Assembly: GCA_027563935.2 (NCBI GenBank)
Contig: CM050450.1
Span: forward strand, 9,407,957-9,471,956
From: Costus lasius
Taxonomy: Eukaryota; Streptophyta; Magnoliopsida; Zingiberales; Costaceae
DNA: 64,000 nt
Direction of reading: 5' to 3'
Both the position numbers and the translations under genes were made by a program. Shown here one piece after another: positions 1 through 10,134 of this stretch (position 1 is the stretch's first letter; every line of letters starts with the position of its first letter). The notes beneath the pieces are model-generated. The model saw nothing but the letters and a program-made list of their open reading frames with translations, was not told where the DNA came from and did not search any database.

Positions 1-821
1 CATTAGGGCAATAAAAATTGGGGCTTTTATATCCTATGCGTTTGCCTCTGAAAGAGCTTTCCATAGACACCTTACTTGCCAAATTTAGACTCCGAACGGG
101 TGAGAAATCGAAGGAAAACCGAATGTGGGTCGGGTCGCTCGCGAGCCTGGGTTGGAATCGCGGTGAACCCCGCCGGGTTCACCTGGCTGTGATGTCTTCT
201 GAGGGTTCAGCTGAAAGAAGCGCGGTGAACCCCGCCGGGTTCACCTGGCCATGATGTGTTCTGGATAGTTTTTCGGCCAAATAGAATTCTGGTGAACCCC
301 GCTGGGGTTCACCCGGCCGTGATGCTCTCTGTGAGATACATAGGCTGGCGACTGAGATGGTGAACCCCGTGGGGTTCACCTGGCCGTGATTGTCAGGCTA
401 ACTCCAAATAAGCCCAAATTTGACGGGCTACTTCATTTTCGCATAAGAAATCATCCCGTGGCCTCAGAATCTTCAAAATATGTCGAAAAAAGGGTGTTTT
501 TACCTGAAATTCCATAAAAGTGCCAAAAAGTGAAGATTCCGAAGATATGAAGGAAATAAGCCCGTAATGAGTATAAAAATGCCGAAATAAGCCTAGATTT
601 GACATGAAATAACTATGAAAATCACTACCAAAATGCAATGCATCAACAGCCGAACAAGCCCTTCTTCCTTCAAAAGCAAGTTATTAACTAAGCAGTCATA
701 TGTATCTTATAATTGTCAAATTGAAAAGAAATATAATTAGAATGCTATTTTAAATTAATTTATTTCTTACAAATGCTTATAAAAAAATGAGAGAGATTAG
801 ATCTCACACTCAACATTGCCA
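1..821. other. Non-coding repeat-derived stretch
   Basis: I see no gene here. The first 400 bases hold a cluster of GC-rich palindromes (separate entry) and the rest is AT-rich without a convincing reading frame. The tone (short GC palindromes spaced along non-coding DNA) resembles the LTRs of the long-LTR element at 26499-34302, but no LTR end, primer-binding site or target-site duplication can be seen, so an origin in a retrotransposon LTR is only a guess. Confidence 0.4.
162..380. repeat. Four spaced copies of a GC-rich palindrome
   Basis: Near-perfect inverted repeats of the form GGTGAACCCC-n-GGGTTCACC lie at 162-183, 224-245, 291-313 and 359-380. Each is followed by a conserved tail like TGGCCGTGATG. 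Spacing is 62, 67 and 68 bases. Each copy could fold into a 9-10 bp stem. The interval sequence is not conserved, so this is a spaced-palindrome array and not a simple tandem repeat. Confidence 0.85.
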
Positions 822-1337
822 TCATGCCATGTTTGAAAATTCTGCAAACAAAAATGAGTTAAGCAAAAAGTTCAAAAACAATAATAAATGCTTAGGAAAG
901 AATACAATGTTGAGTAAAATTAAAAATTTACCCTCATCAAGTTTATTCATTTCTTCAATTGTTTCTTCAATATTAATTGGATGGTGTGATCTTCGAATCA
1001 AATCTTGGGCACATATTAGAGCTTCTACAACTTTAGGAGACAAAGAACTCTTGAATGGATCAAAAACTTGATTTCTCGTACTGAATGCTGATTCTGAAGC
1101 TACTATAGAAATAGGGATAGCAAGCACATCTCTAGCCATTTGTGATAGTATAGGAAATCTAGGGCTATTTACCTTCCACCATGATAATATATCAAAATTT
1201 TCAAAATCATCATCAACTTCTTCACTTATATATTTATCCAATTCAGTTCTTGAATCTGCCCCTCCAAAATCTGACCCACACCTTTTTAGCCTTTCTCTCT
1301 TCAATCTTACTTTTTCATCTCGATAACTTTCACTCAC
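822..1337 (-). pseudogene. hAT transposase C-terminal fragment
   Basis: The 171-residue reading frame ends with the hAT dimerisation region: an ILSWWKVNSPRFPILSQMARD block, then IPISIVASESAFSTRNQV, then LSPKVVEALICAQDLIR. These are the hallmark motifs of plant hAT (Ac/Tam3, RICESLEEPER-like) transposases. Full-length family members are about 600-700 residues with an N-terminal BED finger and an RNase H-like core. Here only the last quarter remains, and the room up to the presumed element end near 1620 is far too small for the missing part. It is therefore an internally deleted, non-functional element. The first ~50 residues are not clearly homologous to anything. Confidence 0.85.
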
Positions 1338-1450
1338 ACTTGAGTCATCAACACTAGAAAATACAACTAGCGACTAGTGGCTGGCAAGGTACTGGGTAGA
1401 GTGGGCTGGCCACTGGCCCAACTTATGATAAATTAATAAATATTAAGTAT

Positions 1451-1620
1451 ATCGGTAGATTCGGTTTTACCGAACCGAATAAGTATAAACCGGTACCGAA
1501 ACCGAATACCGATTTTTAGAAAAATTAATATCGAAACCGAAACCGAAAAATAATTTACCGAACCGAATTTATCGATACATGCAGTAAATTCGGTTTTTAC
1601 CGAACCGTTGCTCAACCCTA
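1451..1620 (-). mobile_element. Probable hAT element end with CCGAA subterminal repeats
   Basis: The stretch is packed with CCGAAACCGAA / TTCGGTTT units in both orientations and ends with CAACCCTA, i.e. TAGGGTTGAGCA on the minus strand. Such TAGGG termini and short subterminal repeats are usual for plant hAT elements. It lies on the 5' side of the minus-strand hAT transposase fragment, so I take it as the 5' end of the same deleted element. A matching opposite end and an 8 bp target duplication were not found. Confidence 0.55.
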
Positions 1621-1965
1621 CTGATCTGAATTTGATTGAAGACGGAGGGACGCGGCGACGGCAACGAGATGACTCCAGTGACGATGTCATCAGGAGAGGA
1701 TTTAGGGCAAAATCTGAAGATCAAAATTTTCGTCGCCGATTTTTTTTTGTTTTATTTAACAAAAAGATCATCGGCAATAACAGATAAACATTGATCATGC
1801 ATTCTAAATCCATGCAAAACCTGAATAGATCATGCAAATAACAAAACTAGGGCAAACAATATTATATGCATGATCAAAATTAAGGATCAAAATATTAATA
1901 TATTAAAAAATTCTCAATGAATCAATACGTGAATAGATCATGCATTCTAAATCCATACAAAATCT

Positions 1966-1978
1966 GGCTCTGATACCA
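1966..1978 (-). other. Retrotransposon primer-binding site (iMet type)
   Basis: On the minus strand this reads TGGTATCAGAGCC, the usual complement of the initiator-Met tRNA 3' end used by plant Copia elements. It sits two bases outside the LTR end at 1981, which fixes the LTR as a minus-strand 5' LTR. Confidence 0.8.
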
Positions 1979-1980
1979 CA

Positions 1981-2456
1981 TGTTAGAATATTTTGACATA
2001 TTCATAAATACAAGATCTATTGTATAGACTTAGAACAACATGAAGAACAATATTAAACATAAAAAACATACCTAATTTGTGCTATCAATCTGATATCTAC
2101 TCTCAAGCTAGAGATCTTCCACTCCTATCCTTCCTTTAGACGACTCTCAATGGGAAGAGACCAAAAAAATGATCGATGCAAGTGGGGACCTAGCCCATAT
2201 TTATAATAGAAAAACCCAAGCTCCCCCCATAAAGGAGTTTTGGGTTTCGGGTGCGAAATTCATAATCCAATAAGGATTATTCAATAATGATTTCTCTCAA
2301 ACCCAGGGTGCAGAATCCAATATCCAATAGTGATTCTTCTTAAAACTAGCAGGCTACACAAGCCGTCTTCACATTCAATAATGAGATGTTACGACCCCAT
2401 TAACCAACTAACAAATGCTCTCACAAATCAATAATGTTAGACCAAAAATTTCAACA
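1981..2456 (-). mobile_element. Copia-type 5' LTR with truncated internal region
   Basis: The 476 bp segment begins TGTTAGAA and ends TTTCAACA on the + strand (TG...CA), and a primer-binding site lies directly beside it at 1966-1978. The leader would run leftward (about 1740-1965, AT-rich, no gag visible). No gag-pol or second LTR is present, so it is a truncated element. It is not obviously the same family as the other Copia LTRs in the window. Confidence 0.7.
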
Positions 2457-2610
2457 CAGACGTGGGGTTAGCTGTGCCGGGATTCGACACCCTAGACCTT
2501 GCGGGATAAGGGGCTTAATTCGAGGGTATCAATGGAGCTTCGCTGGTCCTTAGTGTTATGGGGCGGGATACATCTTGGCTTGTGCGATGCAAGCAGGGGG
2601 AGTCGTCCTA

Positions 2611-3075
2611 CATTAGCTAAGATGCTAAGGACAAATGGGTTCTACAAGATGATATTATTGTAAACAAAAACTAAATTAAAATTGTTTGATAATAAAAAAT
2701 AAAAGTATGAAAAAAATTGTAAAAGTTATATTTTGATTTTTTTTTTAGTTTTATAAAAAATAGATTAATTATCACACTACCATTTGCCCTAAATATTATT
2801 ATTTTAAATAATTTAAAATTTTAATATTATAAAAATAATTGAATATATATAGTCATTTTAATATTTGACAACAAAAAAAAAAAATCATAAAATATCTTAA
2901 TTTATGATGTTACATAACACCAATTAAAAAATTATTTACTAAATAGTTTAAATTTTTTGATAATAAATATAATACAATAGAGATGACATCCGTGTAGATC
3001 TTCACCATTGATTTTTGGACTCAGAGCATGCTCAACATCGAACTTCAAATGCAAGCCGGCCAACCTCACCCGATC
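2611..3075. repeat. Dispersed repeat, copy 1 (second copy 48245-48705)
   Basis: This AT-rich block aligns by eye over its length with 48245-48705. Shared landmarks are GGACAAATGGGTT, AAACTAAATTAAAATTGTTT, CCATTTGCCCTAAATATTA, GACTCAGAGCATGCTCAACA and CAACCTCACCYGATCTAGGG. No coding potential is seen. It is probably part of an unclassified transposon family. Confidence 0.7.
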
Positions 3076-3339
3076 TAGGGTGTGTTTGGGATTACGGCTC
3101 TACCAACAAGTGAAACAGGTCAAACAGGCGGAACGCACAGCAGCAAATCACTTTTTTGCTGATGTGTAGCATTTACTGGCATTTGACCCACATAAAAAAA
3201 ATAAAGCACAATATTTACAATATATATATATATAAACAATACTATTTTTAAGCAATAATTTATAATATTTAAACAGTAAATAATACTATTTTTGATCGGC
3301 AGCAATAGCACCTACGTTACAATCCCAAATTAGCCCTAA
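3076..3339. mobile_element. MITE-like element
   Basis: The left end reads TAGGGTGTGTTTGGGATTAC and the right end, reverse complemented, TAGGGCTAATTTGGGATTGT, giving imperfect terminal inverted repeats of about 20 bp around a 264 bp AT-rich core. The TAGGG start suggests a non-autonomous hAT-type element. A clean target duplication is not visible. The left half recurs at 48706-48800. Confidence 0.5.
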
Positions 3340-3624
3340 ATCACGCGGACCAAATGGCTACTTGATGGGCGGGACTGCGCAGACCCTTCGATTAAATTCA
3401 GATACAATTGGTCAACACACATTGCGCCTCTCTTAACTCAAGAGGGTTTAGTCAACTTCTGCACTTAGAATGTTTTCTTGCTTTCCCGACGTCGTCAGAC
3501 ACCTTTCATCTTACTGCAATGAACAAGGTGACAACATTTCTCTCGCAAATCACGCCTGCAGCTAGCGCTGGCAAGCACAATAAGTACGTACAGAGAACCA
3601 AGAGCGACGAATCTAAACGATACT

Positions 3625-3803
3625 ATGGCGCCGGAGTGGATCGACCTAAGGTGGTGGTGGTGGGGAGTGAGTTCTGCGAGCCACACCGTGTGCATCTCAC
3701 CGTCACCAAGAAGATGCCCAACCGGCCGTGCAGCGACTTCACTTTCTCAGACGTCGACGGCAAAGGGTCCTGAAGGTGAATGGCGTCTTCCTCACCCTCC
3801 ACG
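3625..3803 (+). pseudogene. LOR (LURP-one-related) gene, 5' part, broken by Copia
   Basis: The frame contains PKVVVVGSEFCEPHRVHLTV followed by TKKMPNRPCSDFTFSDVDG, the N-terminal half of a LURP-one-related protein (DUF567, Tubby-like C-terminal fold). It then continues, one base out of frame, with LKVNGVFLTLH up to the Copia insertion at 3804. The remaining exons are at 9642-10134. Two lesions are visible besides the insertion. The ATG at 3625 is one base out of frame with the conserved core, and there is a single-base frameshift in the AAAGGG run near 3763. LOR proteins are small plant proteins, some linked to defence; the biochemical role is not established. The copy is a pseudogene. Confidence 0.8.
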
Positions 3804-3837
3804 TGTTAAAACATAACGAGTTTTCACCGACATACAA

Positions 3838-4265
3838 AGCCCCGTTTGGCCCAGCTTCTGTTTTTAATTTTTGCTGGTTGAAAAAGTTATGGTTGAAAAA
3901 ATGCTGAGTGAAGAAGTTTGAGAGTGTTTGGATACACAACTTATTATTAGGTTATTCTATTTATAATAATTTTTTATTAAAAAAATTACTAAGATAAAAT
4001 TATATGATTAAATTTGTAGTTAACTATAATTAAAATATTCATTAAAAATATTATGAGTTATAATATTAAAAAATTATTATTATATATAAGGGTTATTGCG
4101 CATAACTAGGTGGGAGGCTAGAGAAGTAGCCTTACCCTTGCTTCTCAGAGAAGCAGCTAATTTGTGGGTTAGAACAAAGAAGCTGAAGGGCTAAACGCCT
4201 TAACTTCTTGATTTCTATTGGCCGTAAAGCCATAAGCAAGTCCAGAAGCTAGGTCAAATGGGGCT
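3838..4265. mobile_element. MITE inserted in the Copia-1 5' LTR
   Basis: The left end AGCCCCGTTTGGCCCAGCTT and the reverse-complemented right end AGCCCCATTTGACCTAGCTT form ~23 bp inverted repeats. The block is absent from the 3' LTR, where CATACAAAG runs straight into TCGTGATAGC, so its insertion is directly shown. AAAG occurs on both sides, but the exact target duplication is ambiguous. No coding capacity. Confidence 0.85.
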
Positions 4266-4425
4266 AAAGTCGGTGATAGCAGCTTCTAGAAAATCAAACC
4301 ACTTTGCAAATGACGGTTAGAACATTGTAGGAATTTCTAATGTAAAAATAGAAGCTTCTTAGCATAATGTTCCTAGATGTTTCTAGGACTGGTCCACCGA
4401 CTTTCCAAAGTCGGCTTACGTAGTC

Positions 4426-4435
4426 TATAAATAGG
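4426..4435 (+). promoter_or_regulatory. TATA box of Copia-1 5' LTR
   Basis: TATAAATAGG lies just after the LTR hairpin and before the GGTCCTCGTGTAAAGAGG leader, the expected place of the U3/R core promoter. The homologous position of the 3' LTR has a deletion of about 18 bp that removes it. Confidence 0.65.
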
Positions 4436-4684
4436 ACCATAGGTCCTCGTGTAAAGAGGTGTACAAAAACAAGTGAAGTAAAGTGTTGTTCTTTCCATTT
4501 TGTTCTCTTTCATTCACTGCATTAAGCTCTCTCTTCTTCTCATACAGTTATCATCTTCTCTCATTTACTAAGCGTATCTTCCCTCTAATCTTCTTCACAT
4601 CATCCTTTCTACACGCTGCCACAAATTCCACAAATTCCAACAGTGGTATGAGAGCTAGAGATTTAAGCCAGAGAGTTAAAATTA

Positions 4685-5797
4685 ATGGCTGGAATAGGAG
4701 GATCCATGCAGTCCAATCTGTATGGTTTCTAGAGTTCAGTCATTAATTTTACAGGAGAAAATTATGACTTCTGGAAAATTAAGATGAAGACCATTCTCCA
4801 ATCACAAGGATTATGGTCTACAATAACTGAAGGCTATGAGGCCCCTGAAGATGAAGACCGTCCGTTCGTAGAGGAAAAAGAAAAATTAGAAATGAAGCGT
4901 ATGAAAGATGCTCATGCATTATGTATTATTCAACAAGCTGTAGCTGAAAACATTTTTCCAAGGATTATAGCGGTAGAAACAGCAAAGGATGCATGGAATA
5001 GCTTACAACAGGAATTTGAAGGAGATATTAAGGTATGCAATATTAAACTTCAATCTTTGAAGAGAATTAGAAATATTAAAAATGAAAGAAGGAGAGCTAC
5101 TGAAGGATTTCTTTGGCAAAATAATGGACATAGTTAATCATATGAAAGCACTTGGTGAAACTATATCTGATCAAAGAATAGTTGAAAAAATCTTGATTAG
5201 TTTACTAGAAAAATATGATTATATTGTTGCTGCTATTGAAGAATCAAAAGATATTTCAAAACTACCAGTACAAGAATTAATGGGTTCTTTATTATCACAT
5301 GAGCAAAGGAAATTAATGCATTCTGATACATCCTCTATTGAAAGTGCTTTCCAGTCAAAATTAAATGTCAGGTCTCAAGTTAATAAGAGCAATGCAAAAA
5401 GTTTTCAAAGGAAGAATATCTGAAAAGGAGGAGGTACAACATCAAACAGTAAATATGGAGAAAGGAACTTCAATAGAGGTATGACTTCCTACTCCAATGC
5501 TCCAGTTCCATGTTCTATGTGCAACAAAAATAATTATTCTACTAATAATTGTTGGTGGAAAGAAAGGCCTCAATGCAATATCTGCAAAAAATTTGGTCAT
5601 AATGCATCTACTTGCAGAAACAAGAATATTCAAACAAATTTTAGCAGTACTGAAGAAGATAAATTATTCTATGCAAATTCTTTAGTTTCTAATAATGACA
5701 GTAAGGATAGTACAATATGGTATTTGGACAGTGGTTGTAGTAATCACATGTCTGGAGATAAAAATATTTTTCAAAATATAGATACTACAATCAACTC
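4685..5797 (+). pseudogene. Copia-1 gag and protease (decayed)
   Basis: From ATG 4685 the frame shows a UBN2/DUF4219-type Copia gag (NFTGENYDFWKIKMKTIL, later AKDAWNSLQQEFEG). It then shifts frame near 5082-5137 to continue with LLKDFFGKIMDIVNHMKALG. A CCHC zinc knuckle CNICKKFGHNASTC (about 5575-5616) and the retroviral-type aspartic protease motif WYLDSGCSNHMSG (about 5718-5756) follow. In-frame stops occur near 4730 and 5421. The reading frame is interrupted right after the protease active site by the MITE at 5801. Confidence 0.88.
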
Positions 5798-5800
5798 TAA

Positions 5801-6325
5801 GGCTGTGTTTACCGAAACGGAAAGAAACAAGAGGGAAAGGAAAAGAAGAGAAGAAAAGAAAAAGGATGGAAGGGAAAAGGAAATCACGTGATTGCCACGT
5901 GATTGATAAACCAGGTTTGGCGGCTGGCAGACGGGCGACGTCTAGCGGGAGCGAAGGCGAACGGCGGCTGTGGCGTCGATGGCGGTGGCGGCTGGCGGCG
6001 GGCGTGGACGGCAAAGACGGACGGCGAAGGCGGAGGGAGCGGCGAATGGTGAAGGCGGCTGTGGCGACAGCGAAGGTGAACGGCGGCTGCGACGAAGGCG
6101 TCTGCAGCGAGCGGCGACGACGAAAGCGGCTACGGACGGCGACGGCGAATGTGGCTGCGAACGGCGAAGGCATCGATTTCGTGTTCCGCCCGATTTGGGC
6201 GGAATGCGTTTCGAAGGAAAAGCGAAGGAAAACGCGATTGCTTTCCTTTCCATCCGTACTTGTATACAAAGGAAAACTGAATTTTCCTTTCTTTCCTTCG
6301 CCTTTCCCTTCTTGTAAACACTGCG
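5801..6325. mobile_element. Tourist-like MITE inside Copia-1 pol
   Basis: 525 bp, GC-rich centre of GGCGG/GGCGA repeats. The ends GGCTGTGTTTAC and GTAAACACTGCG are imperfect inverted repeats, flanked by TAA on both sides (5798-5800, 6326-6328). A 3 bp TAA target duplication and a GC-starting TIR fit PIF/Harbinger (Tourist) elements. Removing the element and one TAA puts the upstream protease region back in frame with the downstream pre-integrase region, which confirms the borders. The long Arg-rich open frames on both strands inside it are by-products of the GC-rich repeats. Confidence 0.85.
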
Positions 6326-9238
6326 TAAAGTTCATATGGGAAATGGGGCTTTAGCAGAGGTAAAAGGCAAAGGTACCATTGCTGTTCAAACTCTTAAAGG
6401 GGTAAAATATATAAATGATGTTTTATTGGTACCTGACCTAAAACAAAATCTAGTAAGTGTTGGACAATTAGTAGAGCATGGATATAGTATTCATTTTGCA
6501 AATGGAGATTGTTCCATATTTGATAAAAAAAAAAAAAACATCAGCTAATTGTCAAGATATATATGGAAGGAAATAGAAATTTTCCTTTAAAGCTTAAGAT
6601 ACCTCCTCAACTTGGCATGAGAACTGAGGCTTCGGTAGAAGAGTCGTGGTTATAGCATAAAAGATATTGTCATTTAAATTTCAGAGACCTGAAAATATTA
6701 AAGCAAAAAAGGGTTAGTATACGGTCTTCCAGATATTTCTGTAATTTCTGACACTTGTGAAGACTGTATTATGGGAAAGCATCATTGGGATTCTTTTCCA
6801 GTCCAAGCTAGAAGAGCAAGGGCACCACTTGAAATTGTGCATACAGATATCTGTGGAAGAATGCAGACTCCTTCTCTCAGCAATAAAAGGTATTTTATTA
6901 CTTTTATTGATGATTTTACTAGAATGACTTGGGTTTATTTCTTATTTGAAAAATTAGAAGCATTTGAAGTTTTCAAGCAATTTAAAGCTTTTGCAGAAAA
7001 ACAAAGTGGATTTTCTATTAAACTCTTAAGAAGTGATAGAGGAGGAGAATATATTGCAGGATATTTTGATAAATTCTACCAAAAAGAAGGAATTCAACGT
7101 CAATTAACTGCACCATATACGCCCCAGCAAAATGGTGTTGCTGAAAGGAAGAACAGAATTATTGTAGAGATGGCAAGAGCCATAATTAAAGAGAAAGGTC
7201 TTCCTAATTTTTTCTGGGCAGAAGCTGTGAATACTGCAGTTTATATATTAAATCGGTGTCCTACAAAAGCTCTTCAGAACAAAACTCTGATTGAAGCCTG
7301 GAGCGATCATAAACCATCAGTAAGTTATTTTAAAGTATTTGGTTCAATTTGCTATTCTCATATTCCTGAGAATAAGAGGTCAAAATGGGATGATAAAAGT
7401 GAGAAATGCATATTTCTTGGTTATGGCTCCAATACCAAAGGCTACAGCTTTATAATATTCAGAAAAAGAAACTTATCATTAGAAGAGATGTCATATTCAA
7501 TGAAAAAGAATCTTGAGATTGGAAAGAAAAACAGGTGCAAGAGATTCCTATAATTATACAAATACAGTAGCAACAACAACAACATACAAATTTAGATATA
7601 AGTCAACCATCAAGTCCAAGTGTGAGCAAGACCAGTTTCAGAGGAACCATCATCAGAGACTCCTCCAAGACAAGTCAGAAGTATAAGAGAAATTTATGAA
7701 ACTGCAAACTTCGTCACATTAGAGCCTGAAAATTTTGAAGAAGCTTCAAAACATGAAGTATGGATCAAGGCCATGGAAGAAGAAATTAAAATGATTGAAA
7801 AGAATAAAACATGGGAATTATCCGATCGACCGAAGAATAAAGAAATTATTGGAGTTAAATGGATTTATAGGACAAAGCTTAATCCAGATAGTTCAATTCA
7901 GAAACATAAGGTACAACTTGTTGCTAATGGGTATTCTCAAATCCCATGAATTGATTATAACGAGACATTTGCTCCAATAGTTCGTTTTGATACAATACGA
8001 GCTCTTATTGCACTAGCTGCACAAAAGAAATGGAAGATTCATCAGTTAGATGTCAAGTCAGCTTTTCTTAATGGTGAAATTGAAGAAGAAATATATGTGG
8101 AACAGCCACAAGGATTTCAAGATCCAAATAATAAGGATAAAGTCTTAAAGTTAAAAAAAGTTTTATATGGCTTAAAGCAATCACCTCGAGCATGGTACAG
8201 TAAGATTGACCACTACTTCAGAAGTCATGGATTCAGGAGGAGCGATAGTGAACCAAACTGAAGGAAACAACATACTTATTGTTTCTATCTATGTGGACGA
8301 CTTAATCTATACATGAGATAATGAGAAGATGACAAAGGCCTTCAAAGAAGACATGCTGAAGACATTTGAGATGAGTGATCTCGGCTTACTATATTATTTC
8401 CTTGGAATAGAAGTCAGTCAAGAAGAAGGTAAGATCTTCATCTCACAACACAAGTATGCAAAAGCTCTCCTGAAAAAATTTAATATGAACAACTGCAAGG
8501 CTATTGCTACACCTTTAGCCCCAAATGAAAAGCTGCAGAAAGAAGATGGATCTACTAAAGCAAATGCCTTACTATATAGAAGTTTGATTGGTAGTCTGCT
8601 TTATCTTACTACCACAAGACCAAATATTTTATATTCAGTAAGTCTTCTATCCAGATTCATGTCTGAGTCAAGTCAAGTACATCTCAGTATAGCTAAAAGA
8701 ATTCTCAGATACATACAAGGAACTCAAGAATATGGTATCTTATATGAATCAACAGAAAATCCAAAGCTATTGGGCTATACTGATAGTGATTGGGCAAGTT
8801 CTGTAGATGTTAGAAAAAGTACATCTGGATATGCTTTTATGTTTGGATCAGGTATATTCTCATGGTCTTCTAAGAAACAAGAAACAGTAGCTCAGTCAAC
8901 AGCAGAAGCATAATATATAGTAGCCGCAATAGCTACAAGTCAAACTATATGGCTCAGAAGAATATTCTCATATATGGGTCAAGATCAGATGGAGCCTACT
9001 ATTATCCACTGTGATAATAAAACAACTATAGCCATTATCAAAAATCTAGTTCATCACAGTATGATAAAACATATTGTAGTCAAATATCATTTCATAAGAG
9101 AAGTTGAATCAGAAAAAGAAATATAATTGCAATATTGCAAGACAGAAGAATAACTTGCAGACATATTTACAAAAGTTTTACCAAGAGCAAGATTTGAAGA
9201 TCTTAGAACTCTATTAGAAGTTTGTATAAAAATTCTTT
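6326..9238 (+). pseudogene. Copia-1 pol: integrase, RT, RNase H (decayed)
   Basis: Pre-integrase domain (LLVPDLKQNLVSVGQL, ~6420-6475) is followed after several lesions by an integrase core at 6771-7553. That core has the DDE residues in HTDICG, SDRGGEY and NGVAERKN, then the FLGYGSNTKGY block. RT motifs follow at about 7790-8260 ([36 protein letters not shown]), with a stop within the NGYSQIP region and a frameshift before the VDD motif. Then comes the 3' RT part (8329-8913, YFLGIEVSQEEG) and RNase H (YTDSDWASSVDVRKSTSG ... STAEA). At least six stops or shifts; non-functional. Confidence 0.9.
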
Positions 9239-9247
9239 AAGGAAGAG

Positions 9248-9641
9248 TGTTAAAACGTAACGAGTTTTCACCGACATACAAAGTCGTGATAGCAGCTTTT
9301 AGAAAATCAAACCACTTTCCAAATGACGGTTAGAACATTGTAGGAATTTCTAAGGTAAAAACAGAAGCTTCTTAGCATAATGTTCCTAGATGTTTCTAGG
9401 ACTGGTCCACCGACTTTCCAAAGTCGGCTTACGTACATAGGTCCTCGTGTAAAGAGGTGTACAAAAACAAGTAAAGTGCTGTTCTTTCCAAGTGCTTGCT
9501 TTCCATTTTGTTCTCTTTCATTCACTGCATTAAGCTCTCTCTTCTTCTCATACAGTTATCATCTTCTCTCATTTACTAAGCGTATCTTCCCTCTAATCTT
9601 CTTCACATCATCCTTTCTACACGCTTCCGCAAATTCCAACA
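9248..9641 (+). repeat. Copia-1 3' LTR
   Basis: 394 bp, starts TGTTAAAACGTAACGAG and ends AATTCCAACA. It matches the 5' LTR except that it lacks the MITE, has lost about 18 bp containing the TATA box, and has a short extra segment (CCAAGTGCTTGCTTT) near 9488-9502. Confidence 0.92.
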
Positions 9642-10134
9642 CCGCGACCGCTGCGTCCTCGTCGACGCCGCTGGCAGGATCCTCCTCACCAAGCAGAAGA
9701 AGATATGTAGCATGTACCGGCAGTGGAATGTGTTCAGGGGAAAGAGTACGGACGCGAAGGATCTGGTGTTCAGCATGAAGAAATCTAGTCTGCTGCAGCA
9801 GCAGATGGAGCTGGACGTGATCATGGCCGGCAACCCCGACGAAGCGGCCTGCGATTTGAAGATCAAGGGGATCAAGGGGAGCTACCTCGAGAGATCCTGC
9901 ACAATCAGTCTCGGAAATTTCAGCTGCATCGTCGCCCAAGTGAGATTAATTACATGATATTATATATATGCATATATATTACTAATTTATTAATTGATAC
10001 AGTTGAACTATCGTATGCATACCCTGTCATGGATAATGGGAGTGGATACGTTCGACTTGATGGTGTACCCGAACATTGATTACGCCTTCATTGCGGCACT
10101 CATCGTTGTACAGCAGAAGCTCAACGACGCCTAA
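9642..10134 (+). pseudogene. LOR (LURP-one-related) gene, 3' part
   Basis: Continuation of the gene starting at 3625. The exon to 9939 encodes RCVLVDAAGRILLTKQKK, WNVFRGKSTDAKDLVFSMKK, SLLQQQMELDVIMAGNPDE and LERSCTISLGNFSCIVAQ, all typical LOR segments. A 63 bp AT-rich intron (9940-10002, GT...AG, phase 0) precedes the last exon (10003-10134) with TLSWIMGVDTFDLMVYPNID, then YAFIAALIVVQQKLNDA and a TAA stop. This half has no internal lesion. With the 5' half separated by 5.8 kb of retrotransposon the gene is not expected to make a normal product. A transcript could start in the 3' LTR, but that LTR lacks its TATA box. Confidence 0.88.

Larger units (their letters stand above)
3804..4642 (+). 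repeat. Copia-1 5' LTR (enlarged by a MITE)
   Basis: Starts TGTTAAAACATAACGAG and ends AATTCCAACA. Without the MITE at 3838-4265 it is about 411 bp, against 394 bp for the 3' LTR. A hairpin CCGACTTTCCAAAGTCGG (4397-4414) precedes a TATA box TATAAATAGG (4426-4435). The box is missing from the 3' LTR. Confidence 0.9.
3804..9641 (+). mobile_element. Copia LTR retrotransposon (Copia-1) inside the LOR gene
   Basis: Complete but decayed Ty1/Copia element: 5' LTR 3804-4642, primer-binding site at 4644-4655 (TGGTATGAGAGC), gag-pol in the order gag, protease, integrase, RT, RNase H, a purine tract AAGGAAGAG, and 3' LTR 9248-9641. Flanking 5 bp are CCACG (3799-3803) and CCGCG (9642-9646), a target duplication with one change. 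Dropping the element and one copy makes the LOR reading frame continuous. Two MITEs lie inside (3838-4265 and 5801-6325). Many stops and frameshifts show it is dead. Confidence 0.92.

Noticed and set aside
5866..6354. Arg/Ala-rich open frames on both strands
   Set aside because: They are inside the GC-rich core of the Tourist-like MITE and have no domain.
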